Notes: generated by a model not told the origin, from the sequence alone. Shown: positions 12,352-21,190, counted from the stretch's first letter. The stretch is 64,000 bases of DNA from Rosenbergiella epipactidis (GCF_018494055.1 NZ_JABBFQ010000009.1:62001-126000), one strand, 5' to 3'. Program-made: numbers and translations.

Positions 12352-13626
12352 ATGGATGAAGTACAAGTCACGACTCGCCTACAACATCATCAACTTACCA
12401 ATGCACAAGTTTGGAGTGCTGACGGTCAAAGCCTCGTTTACGATCTGCGCCCTGCCCAGCATCTTTTTACCAGCAAGAGTGTTGAAAAAATTCAGGTAGA
12501 AACGGGGGAGGTCACTGAAATCTATCGGGCATCGCAGGGAGCGCATGTAGGAGTGATTACCGCACATCCGCAAATCAATGACCGCTTTGTTTGTATCCAT
12601 GGTCCGGAATCCCCTGATGATGAATGGCAATATGATGTTCATCACCGGCGTGGGGCCATTCTCTCCTCAGGGGGCGTTGAAACGTTAGACGCTTGTGATA
12701 TCACCCCGCCTTTTACCCTTGGGGCGTTACGTGGGGGCAGCCACGTGCATATGTTCAGCCGGGAAGGTGATAGGATTAGTTTCACCTATAATGACCACGT
12801 GATGCGTCAACGTGCGATTGAAGAAGATCAGCGCAATGTGGCTATCGCTCTGCCACACCATCCTGTAACCGTATTAAATAAGGTACCTCGAGAGCACGAC
12901 GGTGCCTATTTCTGCGTAGTCGTCAGTCAAACAACGGGTATACCACAGCCAGGTAGTGATCAAATATCACGGGCCTTCGAGGAAGGTTGGATTGGCGATA
13001 GCGGTTATATCAAACACTCAGGGCAGCGGCAGCGCTGGGCATTGGCTTTTATTGGTGAAACCCTTTCTACTGCAGGACACAGCGTCCCAGAAATTTTTAT
13101 TGTCGACCTTCCAGAAGATTTTAGCGCCTATCAACGTGCTGGCGATTATCCCATTGAGGGTACTGAATACCGTTTACCCGCACCACCGGCTGGAATTAAA
13201 CAGCGTAGACTCACTTTCAGTGAAGGGAGAGGTGTTGCCTTACAACCGCGACATTGGCTAAGAAGCTCGCCGGATGGCAGTATGATCGCCTTTTTGATGG
13301 CAGATATAAACGATGTGATTCAGCTTTGGGTGATTTCGCCTAATGGTGGTGAACCGCAGCAATTAACCACCGGTCGCCATGATGTGCAATCCGCCTTTAC
13401 TTGGCATCCTTTAGGTAAAGGATTGACCTTTGTCCTAGATAATCAAGTTGTTATTTATGATATCCATTTGGGCACGACCATACCGCTTACCGACAGGACG
13501 TCGACCGCACCCTGTGCCGAGGCGGTAGTATGGTCACCGAAAGGCGATAAAATAGCCTTTATGCGCGATGTTGGGGGCTTTAGACAGATCTATGTGGTGA
13601 AAACTACTGAATTATATTGGTGTTAG
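12352..13626 (+). CDS. yidR: YidR-like DUF3748 protein, predicted beta-propeller
   Basis: The 424-residue product resembles E. coli YidR, a protein of unknown function. It contains TolB/WD-like repeats (WSADGQSLVYDLR near the N-terminus, SSPDGSMIAFLM, WHPLGKGLTFVLD and WSPKGDKIAFMRDVGG near the C-terminus), which suggests a beta-propeller. I see no signal peptide, so it is probably cytoplasmic. The next gene, on the opposite strand, is yidQ, its neighbour in E. coli, which supports the assignment. The last 23 bases overlap the end of yidQ. Confidence 0.85.
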   Translation: MDEVQVTTRLQHHQLTNAQVWSADGQSLVYDLRPAQHLFTSKSVEKIQVETGEVTEIYRASQGAHVGVITAHPQINDRFVCIHGPESPDDEWQYDVHHRRGAILSSGGVETLDACDITPPFTLGALRGGSHVHMFSREGDRISFTYNDHVMRQRAIEEDQRNVAIALPHHPVTVLNKVPREHDGAYFCVVVSQTTGIPQPGSDQISRAFEEGWIGDSGYIKHSGQRQRWALAFIGETLSTAGHSVPEIFIVDLPEDFSAYQRAGDYPIEGTEYRLPAPPAGIKQRRLTFSEGRGVALQPRHWLRSSPDGSMIAFLMADINDVIQLWVISPNGGEPQQLTTGRHDVQSAFTWHPLGKGLTFVLDNQVVIYDIHLGTTIPLTDRTSTAPCAEAVVWSPKGDKIAFMRDVGGFRQIYVVKTTELYWC

Positions 13627-13954
13627 CTTGGGCAAGCGCTTCGTCGGTATGGTTTAGCTTTTCACTGGCCGCGACACGTTCTCTCAGCGAAGAAGGTTCA
13701 CTGCGGCTGTTGCGGTAATAGTCCCAAGGTAAGATCAGCGTATCGGTGATGGCTGAGAAAGGGTAATCCAGCACGGCTAAAGATTTTATGCCCCATGTCG
13801 TTTCGTGACTGCCAATAATTTCGTTATTAGCTTGTGTGCCAAGGTAGTAGCCACGATTATCTCCTGTGTGCGACATAATACTAGAGCAGGCTGTCAGGCT
13901 GACTAGGCAGCTCGAAATCATAACAAATTTAGGTAGAGCTTTACGTCTGAGCAT
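13604..13954 (-). CDS. yidQ: YidQ-like outer-membrane lipoprotein (YceK/YidQ family)
   Basis: This 116-residue protein has a signal sequence ending in the lipobox LTAC, with Cys23 as the lipidation site and Ser at +2, so outer-membrane sorting is predicted. The body (NRGYYLGTQANNEIIGSHET, then DYPFSAITDTLILPWDYYRN) is typical of the YceK/YidQ family of unknown function. The start at 13954 is fixed by a GAGGAG ribosome site; an upstream in-frame extension of 44 codons lacks one. It converges on yidR with a 23-base 3' overlap, so their 3' mRNA ends are complementary. Confidence 0.88.
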   Translation of the reverse strand: MLRRKALPKFVMISSCLVSLTACSSIMSHTGDNRGYYLGTQANNEIIGSHETTWGIKSLAVLDYPFSAITDTLILPWDYYRNSRSEPSSLRERVAASEKLNHTDEALAQANTNIIQ

Positions 13955-14176
13955 GTGTAACTCCTCGATCCATCCATGGTGAAGCAAGTTAAGCAACATC
14001 CAATAACGATCTCTATTGTTGCTGCTTAGGCAGTATGTCTTCAGTGTATGACAAATTCTAAAATATTCCTTTCTAATTCCTTTCATTTGAGAAAAAAAGC
14101 GTGACCTATAACGGCTAATAATCGATCAATTAGGAATACTGAATTCCTGAGTGAAAAAAGACTATCCACTCTATGG

Positions 14177-15085
14177 CTAGCGATGACTCAGGCGTAGATA
14201 ACTGACTATCTTTGGCGCAAAGCTATTCACGATAAGGCCTGCAATAATCAACATAACCGATAAGACTTGCCAGCCAATCAAGGTTTCGCCCAACACTAGG
14301 GTGGCGGCAACCATCCCAACAACAGGCACGAGCAGGGTCAAGGGGGCCACAGTAGTAGTGGGGTATTTGCTGAGTAATCCCCCCCAAATCGCATAGGCAA
14401 CGACCGTACACAGAATCGCCAGATAGAAGATAGTCATTACATTAAATAAGTTAATATTTACGAGGCTATGCCAGAGTGTTTCTTTACCATCAATAAATAG
14501 GGCACACAGAAAGAAAGGAAGAATAGGTACAAAAGCACTCCATACGACCAACTTTAACGGCTCGACAGGATAACGCCTTAAAATGACCTTACTCACGATG
14601 TTACCAATACCCCAACTTAAGGCTGCCCCTAAAGTTAGTAATAACGTGAATAATGACATCCCTGAAGTTTGATCGGGATGAATACTGCTGTGTGCTAAAC
14701 AGACCATACCTACTATTGCTATCAGTAACCCAACGATATGGTGAGAGTGAATTTTCTCGCCTAAGCAGAGCGCGCCGAAGAAAAGGGTAAAGAAGGCTTG
14801 AGACTGTAATAGTAGTGACGCTAAGCCGGCTGGCATACCAAGATTTAAGGCTAAGAACAGTAGGGCAAATTGTAGGAAACTGATCGTTAGCCCGTAAGCG
14901 ATGATCAGATGTAGCGGGACTTTCGGTCTAGAAACCAGTAAACAGGCGGGAAATGCAACAAAAGTAAAGCGGAGTCCAGCAAGTAAAAAGGGGGAAAAAT
15001 TATGCAGGCCTATCTTGATCACAACAAAGTTTATTCCCCAAATAAGAATGACGAGCAAGGCTAACCCAACATCTTTTATCGACAT
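14177..15085 (-). CDS. eamA: EamA-type cysteine/O-acetylserine exporter
   Basis: The 302-residue protein is a drug/metabolite transporter (EamA) with two five-helix repeats, close to E. coli EamA (YdeD), which exports cysteine-pathway metabolites. Shared segments include WGINFVVIKIGLHN, the LAGLRF motif, SRPKVPLHL, NLGMPAGLASLLLQSQAF and VAPLTLLVPVVG. I choose the ATG at 15085, because AGGGGA lies 7 bases upstream of it but would abut the ATG two codons earlier. It lies 61 bases downstream of ghrB on the same strand and could be cotranscribed; functional linkage to that operon is not evident. Confidence 0.88.
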   Translation of the reverse strand: MSIKDVGLALLVILIWGINFVVIKIGLHNFSPFLLAGLRFTFVAFPACLLVSRPKVPLHLIIAYGLTISFLQFALLFLALNLGMPAGLASLLLQSQAFFTLFFGALCLGEKIHSHHIVGLLIAIVGMVCLAHSSIHPDQTSGMSLFTLLLTLGAALSWGIGNIVSKVILRRYPVEPLKLVVWSAFVPILPFFLCALFIDGKETLWHSLVNINLFNVMTIFYLAILCTVVAYAIWGGLLSKYPTTTVAPLTLLVPVVGMVAATLVLGETLIGWQVLSVMLIIAGLIVNSFAPKIVSYLRLSHR

Positions 15086-15146
15086 AGTCATCCCCTGAGT
15101 AGATGGCTGAAGAGGGGCATCATTACGATGCCCAGTAAACAGGAAA

Positions 15147-16124
15147 TTATGCCTTCAAGGCTTCAGGGTTGATAATATTTTCTGTCAATTTCCCTTGTAG
15201 CCCTAAAATCAGGTTTTCAACGCCATCACGCTTCATCGCATAGCGCGTTTCGTGAGTTGCCGAGCCGATATGAGGTAAGGTGACAACATTGGGCAGTTTC
15301 GTTAACTCGGAACTGCCTACTAGGGGCTCTTTTTCAAACACATCTAAGCCAGCACCATAAATTTTCTTCGCTTTCAGCGCGGCAATAAGGGCTTCCTCAT
15401 CGACGACGGGTCCTCTTCCGGCGTTCACTAGAATCGCGCTTTCTTTCATTTGGTCAAATTGCGCATGACTAATCAAATGATGAGTCTCATCAGTCAGTGG
15501 CAATACGACACAGACGAAATCAGCTTCAGCGAGAAGTTGCTCAACGCTGGCATACTGGGCGTTAACTTCTTGCTCTGCGTTCTTATGTGGCTTGCGGGCA
15601 TTGTAAATAATATCCATACCAAAGCCGTGATGTGCGCGCTTCGCCAACGCTAACCCGATACGGCCCATACCGATGATCCCCATCTTCTTATGGTGAACAT
15701 CAATAGCGAGAGGTAACTTTTCCGGTGCGGCATCCCACCCACCAGTTTTTACCCACTGATCCATCGCAGGGATATTTCTCGCTGCGCAAAGCACAAGTGC
15801 CATCATGGCATCGGCGACAGTTTCCGTCAGTGCGCCAGGAGTATTGGTCAGGATAGCCTTATGATGGGTTAAGGCCCCGACATCATAGGAGTCATAACCT
15901 GCAGAGACAGTAGAACACACTTTTAATGCTGGCATCTGAGCAAGTAATGCCTCATTGACTTTACCCCCAGACCCGATTAACCCTTCAGCCTTACTGAATG
16001 CCTCAGCATGCTGATTGACCGTCTCTTGATCAAGGTTATCCACCTCTACCACCTCAAAGTGGTCCGTGAGTTTATTGACCAAATCATCGGGGAGTGGCAT
16101 AAATTGGATAATAGTGGGTTTCAT
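15147..16124 (-). CDS. ghrB: Glyoxylate/hydroxypyruvate/2-ketogluconate reductase GhrB
   Basis: This 325-residue D-isomer-specific 2-hydroxyacid dehydrogenase is close to E. coli GhrB (TkrA/YiaE), which reduces 2-ketogluconate, hydroxypyruvate and glyoxylate with NADPH. It shows the Rossmann motif GIIGMGRIGLALAKRAH, the catalytic Arg in NAGRGPVVDE, Glu in DVFEKEP, and His in PHIGSATHETR. The start has a GAGAGG ribosome site. It lies 37 bases downstream of a KguE-like gene and behind a LacI-type regulator, so in this genome it probably serves ketogluconate metabolism. Confidence 0.93.
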   Translation of the reverse strand: MKPTIIQFMPLPDDLVNKLTDHFEVVEVDNLDQETVNQHAEAFSKAEGLIGSGGKVNEALLAQMPALKVCSTVSAGYDSYDVGALTHHKAILTNTPGALTETVADAMMALVLCAARNIPAMDQWVKTGGWDAAPEKLPLAIDVHHKKMGIIGMGRIGLALAKRAHHGFGMDIIYNARKPHKNAEQEVNAQYASVEQLLAEADFVCVVLPLTDETHHLISHAQFDQMKESAILVNAGRGPVVDEEALIAALKAKKIYGAGLDVFEKEPLVGSSELTKLPNVVTLPHIGSATHETRYAMKRDGVENLILGLQGKLTENIINPEALKA

Positions 16125-16161
16125 TCGAACCTCTCTTAACGATATTTAGAAATAAAGCACT

Positions 16162-16911
16162 TCATGCAGCACGAAGTAGCCCTACGTAATAGTGGACACG
16201 TTCGGCGATATCACCACCTTCCAATGGAAACTCGATCCCTAAAGGTACCCCTTCGGGCATCATGCTGAGGAGTGAACGCCATTCGCCTTGTGAGTGATCT
16301 AAACTGATAGCCTGCCAACAGGCATCGGTTTTCACCGCTGCTTTGATATGGCAGTAGGTGACGTACGGTGCAAGCTGCTTAGCCGCATTATTCGGTGACT
16401 CGTCGACCCACAACCAATTAGCCATATCGAACGTCATACCTTGTACGGTTGGCAGCGGGTGATGGTGATTGAAATAATCCAACATTGGTTGAATCTTTCC
16501 GGTCGCAGTTTGATCATTTTCAATCAGTAATGGAATACGACAGCCAGCAAGCTGCTCTGCCAAATGTTCAATCGCACAACTCCCTGCCCCCGCGCCCAAG
16601 GCAAACTTAATCGCTCGTGCGTTAAGTAAGGCGGCTTCGTGCTGAAAGTGTTCGAGCCGTGGATTAATCGTACCCGGTGCGGTAAAAAGCGATTCAGGGA
16701 CAGAGTAGTAAGAAAAGAGTCCTTGTTCTTCAATCAGTGACTTGAGGTCAATCAGTTCATCGTCGACGGCTGACGACAGAAGCTCTCGGCGTATTTCTAC
16801 GCCATCAGCACCCGACTGAGCGATGATCGGAATAAAGTAGCGCTGCCCACCCGCTTGATAGACAACGTCGGCACCGAAGGCCGCGGTTACAACAATAATT
16901 TTTCGTTCCAT
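16162..16911 (-). CDS. kguE: KguE-like sugar phosphate isomerase/epimerase
   Basis: The 249-residue product has features of the xylose-isomerase-like TIM-barrel family (AP endonuclease 2 fold): GADGVEIRREL, LLIENDQT with a probable metal-binding Glu, MTFDMANWLW, YCHIKA and GIEFPLEGGD. In ketogluconate clusters of Pseudomonas and enterics this family is KguE, encoded with the reductase and a LacI/PtxS-type regulator, as here. The exact substrate is not established from sequence. The ATG at 16911 is chosen because GAGAGG lies 5 bases upstream; two GTG codons precede it in frame. The symbol is by family and context. Confidence 0.75.
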   Translation of the reverse strand: MERKIIVVTAAFGADVVYQAGGQRYFIPIIAQSGADGVEIRRELLSSAVDDELIDLKSLIEEQGLFSYYSVPESLFTAPGTINPRLEHFQHEAALLNARAIKFALGAGAGSCAIEHLAEQLAGCRIPLLIENDQTATGKIQPMLDYFNHHHPLPTVQGMTFDMANWLWVDESPNNAAKQLAPYVTYCHIKAAVKTDACWQAISLDHSQGEWRSLLSMMPEGVPLGIEFPLEGGDIAERVHYYVGLLRAA

Positions 16912-16946
16912 CACCACCTCTCAAGACTTACAACGCTACAGAATAA

Positions 16947-16962
16947 ATGGTATCGGTTCCAT
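16947..16962. promoter_or_regulatory. Candidate LacI/PtxS-type operator before kguE-ghrB
   Basis: ATGGTATCGGTTCCAT is an imperfect 16-base palindrome with a central CG, the hallmark of LacI-family operators. Its core matches the PtxS operator TGAAACCGGTTTCA at 10 of 14 positions. It lies about 36 bases before the kguE start and downstream of the regulator gene. Confidence 0.5.
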
Positions 16963-17004
16963 AGGGGGGAGAGAAAAACATTACAGTGCGCACATTCTTA
17001 ATAT

Positions 17005-18039
17005 TTATTCTTTGCTGGGTAACGCGTGACTTGATGGGCGAACGATCAGTCTGCCTTCAAAGCGAGTTTCCTGCGCAGGATTTTCTGAATGCTTAAGTCT
17101 AGTCAAAATATTCTGAAATGCACTGTAGCCAATCTGATGGGTCGGTTGTTGTAGTGTGGTGATCCCGCAGCCTGCAATCGACGACCAGTTCATTTCGTCG
17201 AAGCTCGCGAGGCCAATATCGTTACCCCAGACCAATTTCATGGCATGTAAGACTTTAGTTACCAGTAACATTAGAGCGCCATTTGCAGTAATGATCGCTG
17301 AGGATTGTCCCGCGTGACGGGTAACAAATTCAGATATCGTCTTCTGTAATAACTCAGGATTATCTAAGGCAACTTCAGCGTGTTCCGCGGTGAGGTTTTG
17401 ATGTTGAGAGACAGTATTAAGATATCCCTCTAAACGCTCTTTACGGGTATTAACCTGTGCGATGGGTTCGCTAATAAACAACAATGAACGATAGTGGTTA
17501 TCGATCAAATGTTCAGTAATATCAACCGACCCTTGGAAATTGTCTAAACCGACGACATCGTAATCATAGTTACTGACTTTTCGGTCAATCAATGTAAGCG
17601 GGATTGAGGCATGTTGAATACAGTCGAATGCAGTTTCTTGCATATTGGCGGTATTGACAATAATACCTTCAACTTGATAACTGCTTAGAAGCTGTAAGTA
17701 ATGTTGCTCAAGATGAGGCTTATTATTGGTATTACACATCAGCAAAGTAAAACCGTTATCGCGACAAGCGGTCTCAACACCACCCATTACCTCGATGGAA
17801 TAGGGATTGGTAATATCAGCGATCAATAGCCCAATTAATTTGGTACGACCATGTTTCAGGCTTCTCGCCATTTGACTCGGGCTGTAATTCAAGTCGCTAA
17901 TGGCTTGCTTAATGCGATTTTTTAAATCATCTGAAAGCAATTGATGCTCACCATTAAGGTAGCGCGATACGCTCGTTTTACCAGTTTTAGCCGCTTTAGC
18001 AACATCACTGATTGTTGCTCTTGTTGACTTGGTGCTCAT
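17005..18039 (-). CDS. LacI-family transcriptional regulator, PtxS-like
   Basis: The 344-residue protein has an N-terminal LacI helix-turn-helix (ATISDVAKAAKTGKTSVSRY), the hinge helix segment SPSQMARSLKHGRT, and a periplasmic-binding-protein-like effector domain (LIGLLIADITNPY, DRKVSNYDYDVVGLDN, IGLASFDEMNW). It is immediately upstream of kguE-ghrB, and a palindrome in the intervening gap resembles the PtxS site, so a 2-ketogluconate-responsive repressor is the best guess. The ATG at 18039 is preceded by GGGAGA at ideal distance; a 14-codon extension is not supported. The effector is inferred, not shown. Confidence 0.85.
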   Translation of the reverse strand: MSTKSTRATISDVAKAAKTGKTSVSRYLNGEHQLLSDDLKNRIKQAISDLNYSPSQMARSLKHGRTKLIGLLIADITNPYSIEVMGGVETACRDNGFTLLMCNTNNKPHLEQHYLQLLSSYQVEGIIVNTANMQETAFDCIQHASIPLTLIDRKVSNYDYDVVGLDNFQGSVDITEHLIDNHYRSLLFISEPIAQVNTRKERLEGYLNTVSQHQNLTAEHAEVALDNPELLQKTISEFVTRHAGQSSAIITANGALMLLVTKVLHAMKLVWGNDIGLASFDEMNWSSIAGCGITTLQQPTHQIGYSAFQNILTRLKHSENPAQETRFEGRLIVRPSSHALPSKE

Positions 18040-18116
18040 CAAATCTCCCAATGCATTATAATTATTTATTAAATATACCAAGGCTTAAGCAATATTGCGC
18101 CCTAAATTACGTCTTG

Positions 18117-18692
18117 TTAGAGGCTATTATTTGTCTCTGAATATTTAAAACAGTTCACTTGATGATCAATAATAAGTCCACAAGCTTGCATATAAGCATG
18201 ACAAATAACGGGGCCTATAAATTTAAATCCTCTTTTTTTCAATGCCTTATATAAAGTGATTGCCTGCGGGCTACTGACAGGCGCCAAGCGATAATCCTCA
18301 TACGACTGCACGATTGGCTGGTGCTCAACGCTCTGCCAAATAAGGTCAACGAAATCTTCGCCCGCCGCCTCCATCGCCAATAATGCCTGTGCATTATTAA
18401 TGATTGAGCGAATTTTTAATTTATTGCGAATCAATTCCGGTGATTGCAGCAGTTTATTCATTGTCTCTGAACTTATCTGAGCCACCTTCTCCGGTTCGAA
18501 CTGGAAGAACGCCCGCCGATAGGCTTCACGTTTTTTTAACACGGTAATCCATGATAGCCCCGCTTGCTGTCCCTCTAAACAGAGCATTTCAAAAAGACGT
18601 TGCCGATCAAAACACGGGACTCCCCATTCGTGATCATGGTAAGCGAGGTAATCAGGGTCATTGGTGACCCAACCACAACGAGTTTTACCCAT
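18117..18692 (-). CDS. tag: DNA-3-methyladenine glycosylase I
   Basis: Tag excises 3-methyladenine from alkylated DNA. The 191 residues show the family pattern: RCGWV near the N-terminus (zinc Cys), YHDHEWGVP, the long conserved block LCLEGQQAGLSWITVLKKRE with the catalytic-pocket Glu, and ALKKRGFKFIGPVICHAYMQACG with C-terminal zinc ligands (IDHQVNCF). AGGAG lies 7 bases before the ATG. In E. coli, tag and ghrB are also near neighbours, so the ketogluconate genes here sit within a conserved neighbourhood. Confidence 0.95.
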   Translation of the reverse strand: MGKTRCGWVTNDPDYLAYHDHEWGVPCFDRQRLFEMLCLEGQQAGLSWITVLKKREAYRRAFFQFEPEKVAQISSETMNKLLQSPELIRNKLKIRSIINNAQALLAMEAAGEDFVDLIWQSVEHQPIVQSYEDYRLAPVSSPQAITLYKALKKRGFKFIGPVICHAYMQACGLIIDHQVNCFKYSETNNSL

Positions 18693-18839
18693 AGATTACT
18701 CCTGTTTATTTATTCATCAGCATGAAAAGCACAGCTTTGCGCGATCACTCGTAGCAAAGTTGATACACTATAGCGGTTAAGCAGCGCTTGTGCTCTGTAC
18801 GAAGTTGGCATACAAAAATACTGAGGTTCGAGTTATCAC

Positions 18840-19376
18840 ATGTCGGTAAAGATTTTATCTTCTTCAATCATAGGATTAGAACAGTTTTGCCAAGCTCCGG
18901 CTACGGCTATTGAGCATGCCGATCAGCAAACGGTAGCCGTGTTCGATAATAACCAGCCTATTTTCTATGGCTTATCGCCAGCTCGTCTCCATCAGTTATT
19001 AATGGCTGAAGCACAATTACAAAATCAAAATGCTATTGCGCTCGACGCTGACTTTTTTGATGAACCTGCAACAGTGGTTAAGGCCCCTACAGGTAAATTC
19101 GCGTTATATTCGGGATGGCAACCTGATAGCGATTTTTTGCGCCAGGCTGCGCTATGGGGTATCGCCCTGCATGAACCGGTTACGGTAGAAGAACTTACCG
19201 CGTTTATTGCCTACTGGCAGGCAGAAGGGCGTATTTTCCATCAAGTACAATGGCAACAGAAATTAGCGCGTCATTTACAAGTTAGCCGCGGCGCTCCGCA
19301 CGTGACATCTAAACGCGATATCACGCAAGTCGCCGAGCCTGATTACCAGATTCCCAGTGGTTTTAGAGGTGAATAA
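18840..19376 (+). CDS. dnaT: Primosomal protein DnaT
   Basis: DnaT is part of the PriA-PriB-DnaT primosome that reloads DnaB at stalled forks. The 178-residue protein is conserved with E. coli DnaT, chiefly in the C-terminal half (WQPDSDFLRQAALWGIAL, EELTAFIAYWQAEGR, VQWQQKLARHLQ and PDYQIPSGFRG), which is the ssDNA-binding and oligomerisation domain. Its stop overlaps the dnaC start (TAATG), so the two genes are translationally coupled. Confidence 0.95.
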   Translation: MSVKILSSSIIGLEQFCQAPATAIEHADQQTVAVFDNNQPIFYGLSPARLHQLLMAEAQLQNQNAIALDADFFDEPATVVKAPTGKFALYSGWQPDSDFLRQAALWGIALHEPVTVEELTAFIAYWQAEGRIFHQVQWQQKLARHLQVSRGAPHVTSKRDITQVAEPDYQIPSGFRGE

Positions 19377-20116
19377 TGAAGACACCCGAAAATTTATTTA
19401 CCAGGCTCAAGAAGTTTATGCCCGATGGTATTACCCCAAAGTTTACTGAGGGTAAAGAGCTTCTTGCTTGGAACCAAGAGCAGGGCCGCCTACGTTCTGA
19501 AGCAATCGTACGTGAGAACCGGGCGATGAAAATGCAACGTATTATGGGCCGATCTGGGATTAGAGAACTGCATCTGAACTGTTCATTCGATAATTATCGA
19601 GTAGAAAGCGAAGGGCAGCGAAAAGCGTTGCTAGCGGCGCGGGAATATGCCGACCAATTTGGGCAAAGTATCGCAAGCTTTGTCTTTTCCGGTCGCCCAG
19701 GGACCGGTAAGAACCATCTTGCGGCAGCAATTGGTAATAGCCTAATCTTACAGGGTAAGAGCGTGTTAATTATGACCGTGGCTGACGTGATGTCGACCAT
19801 GAAGGGAACATTCAGTGGTGGTAGCTCGATGACCGAGGAGCGCTTACTTCACGACTTGAGCACCGTCGATCTCCTGGTCATCGATGAAATTGGTATGCAA
19901 ACGGAATCCCGTTACGAGAAGGTTATTATCAATCAAATCGTTGACCGTCGCTCTTCGTCCAAACGCCCCACTGGTATGCTTTCCAATCTAAACCATGAAG
20001 GTATGAACGCGTTATTAGGCGAGCGGGTTATGGACCGCATGCGACTGGGTAATAGCTTATGGGTAAGATTTGATTGGGAAAGCTATCGTGATCGCGTGAT
20101 GGGTAATGAGTACTAA
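19376..20116 (+). CDS. dnaC: DNA replication helicase loader DnaC
   Basis: DnaC loads the DnaB helicase at oriC and at restarting forks. The 246-residue protein has an N-terminal DnaB-binding region, an AAA+ core with Walker A GRPGTGKNHLAAAIG (Asn after the Lys, as in E. coli DnaC), Walker B VDLLVIDEIG, and the C-terminal RMRLGNSLWVRFDWESYR block. Its ATG overlaps the dnaT stop by one base. In E. coli dnaT-dnaC lies near 99 min, far from the flanking genes here, so this is a rearrangement boundary. Confidence 0.96.
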   Translation: MKTPENLFTRLKKFMPDGITPKFTEGKELLAWNQEQGRLRSEAIVRENRAMKMQRIMGRSGIRELHLNCSFDNYRVESEGQRKALLAAREYADQFGQSIASFVFSGRPGTGKNHLAAAIGNSLILQGKSVLIMTVADVMSTMKGTFSGGSSMTEERLLHDLSTVDLLVIDEIGMQTESRYEKVIINQIVDRRSSSKRPTGMLSNLNHEGMNALLGERVMDRMRLGNSLWVRFDWESYRDRVMGNEY

Positions 20117-20142
20117 TAAAAACAGACCGATTAGGAGAAGAT

Positions 20143-20373
20143 ATGCCGCATGTAGACATTAAAAGCTTTCCTCGTGAATTGACCGATGAGGAAAAACAAG
20201 CGCTGGCAGACGAGATTACAGATGTCATCGTTAGACGTTTCGCCTCAAAAACAGAATCAGTGAGCGTTTCTCTGCAGCATGTCACACCGGACGCCTGGCG
20301 TGAAACGGTCTATGAGCCCGAAATTATGGCCCAAGAAGAATACCTGATTAAGAAACCGGGTTATTCTATGTAA
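20143..20373 (+). CDS. pptA: 4-oxalocrotonate tautomerase family protein PptA
   Basis: This 76-residue protein begins MPHVDIKSFPREL and ends LIKKPGYSM, matching E. coli PptA (YdcE). Pro2, which becomes the N-terminal residue after Met removal, is the catalytic base of the tautomerase superfamily. The physiological substrate is unknown. AGGAGA precedes the start by about 5 bases. It lies 26 bases after dnaC on the same strand and may be cotranscribed. Confidence 0.9.
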   Translation: MPHVDIKSFPRELTDEEKQALADEITDVIVRRFASKTESVSVSLQHVTPDAWRETVYEPEIMAQEEYLIKKPGYSM

Positions 20374-20382
20374 GGATTTAAA

Positions 20383-20433
20383 CGATAGGTTGTTATTTAG
20401 AAAATAGCCTATCGCATCACCCGAAGAGGTGAT
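20383..20433 (+). other. Two tandem hairpins between pptA and queH
   Basis: The first hairpin (20383-20414) pairs CGATAGG with CCTATCG and extends inward with A-T and G-U pairs. The second (20416-20433) pairs ATCACC with GGTGAT. Neither is followed by a T-tract. They could be a weak terminator pair for pptA or a structured leader for queH, whose start lies 61 bases downstream. Confidence 0.5.
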
Positions 20434-20493
20434 ACCTGTCTACGCTTAGCTGACGCGGCGTGTTTTGTTATGAGATTTATTTGGAATATGAGT

Positions 20494-21156
20494 ATGTCTG
20501 ACTCTTTAGAGCGTAAACCGATACCCTTGCCTGGGGGACATAATAAGGTTCTGCTTCACTCTTGTTGTGCGCCTTGTTCAGGTGAAGTGATGGAGGCAAT
20601 GTTAGCCTCGGGAATTGAATACACCATTTTTTTCTATAACCCGAATATCCATCCTCTTAAAGAGTACGAGTTACGTAAAGAAGAGAATATTCGTTTCGCA
20701 GAGAAATTTGGCATCCCTTTTATTGATGCCGACTATGATCGAGATAACTGGTTCGAACGAGCAAAAGGCATGGAGTGGGAACCTGAGCGCGGTGAACGTT
20801 GTACGATGTGTTTCGATATGCGTTTTGAGCGTACGGCTCTCTATGCACACGAAAATGGTTTTCCGGTGATCACCTCGTGTTTAGGTATCTCTCGCTGGAA
20901 AAACATGGAACAAATCAATGACTGCGGCGTAAGAGCGGCTTCGAAGTACCCCGATATGATGTATTGGGAGTTTAACTGGCGCAAAGGCGGCGGTTCTAAG
21001 CGGATGATCGATATCAGTAAACGCGAGCGCTTTTACCAGCAAGAGTATTGCGGATGCATCTATTCCCTGCGCGATACTAACCGTCACCGTGTGGCGACCG
21101 GTCGCGAGCGTATCCAGATTGGTGTGCAGTATTACGAAGCAGACAGTAAAGAGTAA
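20494..21156 (+). CDS. queH: Epoxyqueuosine reductase QueH
   Basis: QueH catalyses the last step of queuosine synthesis, reducing epoxyqueuosine in tRNA; it is unrelated to the cobalamin-dependent QueG of E. coli. The 220-residue protein has the Cys motifs of the DUF208/QueH family: [12 protein letters not shown] near the N-terminus, [11 protein letters not shown] in the middle and [10 protein letters not shown] near the C-terminus, expected to bind a [4Fe-4S] cluster and a second metal. An in-frame extension of up to 8 codons is possible; I use the ATG at 20494, which gives the usual N-terminus before [11 protein letters not shown]. Uptake of its pathway precursor is represented by yhhQ nearby. 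Confidence 0.92.
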   Translation: MSDSLERKPIPLPGGHNKVLLHSCCAPCSGEVMEAMLASGIEYTIFFYNPNIHPLKEYELRKEENIRFAEKFGIPFIDADYDRDNWFERAKGMEWEPERGERCTMCFDMRFERTALYAHENGFPVITSCLGISRWKNMEQINDCGVRAASKYPDMMYWEFNWRKGGGSKRMIDISKRERFYQQEYCGCIYSLRDTNRHRVATGRERIQIGVQYYEADSKE

Positions 21157-21167
21157 TACGGCCCCGA

Positions 21168-21190
21168 AAACCGCCCTCAACGGGCGGTTT
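21168..21190. terminator. Bidirectional terminator between queH and hemB
   Basis: A perfect 9-bp stem AAACCGCCC/GGGCGGTTT with a 5-base loop lies between the convergent stops of queH and hemB. The stem ends provide short U runs on both strands. Confidence 0.8.

Noticed and set aside
20434-20493. preQ1 riboswitch immediately before queH
   Set aside because: The loop and A-rich tail required for preQ1-I are not found; only generic hairpins are visible.
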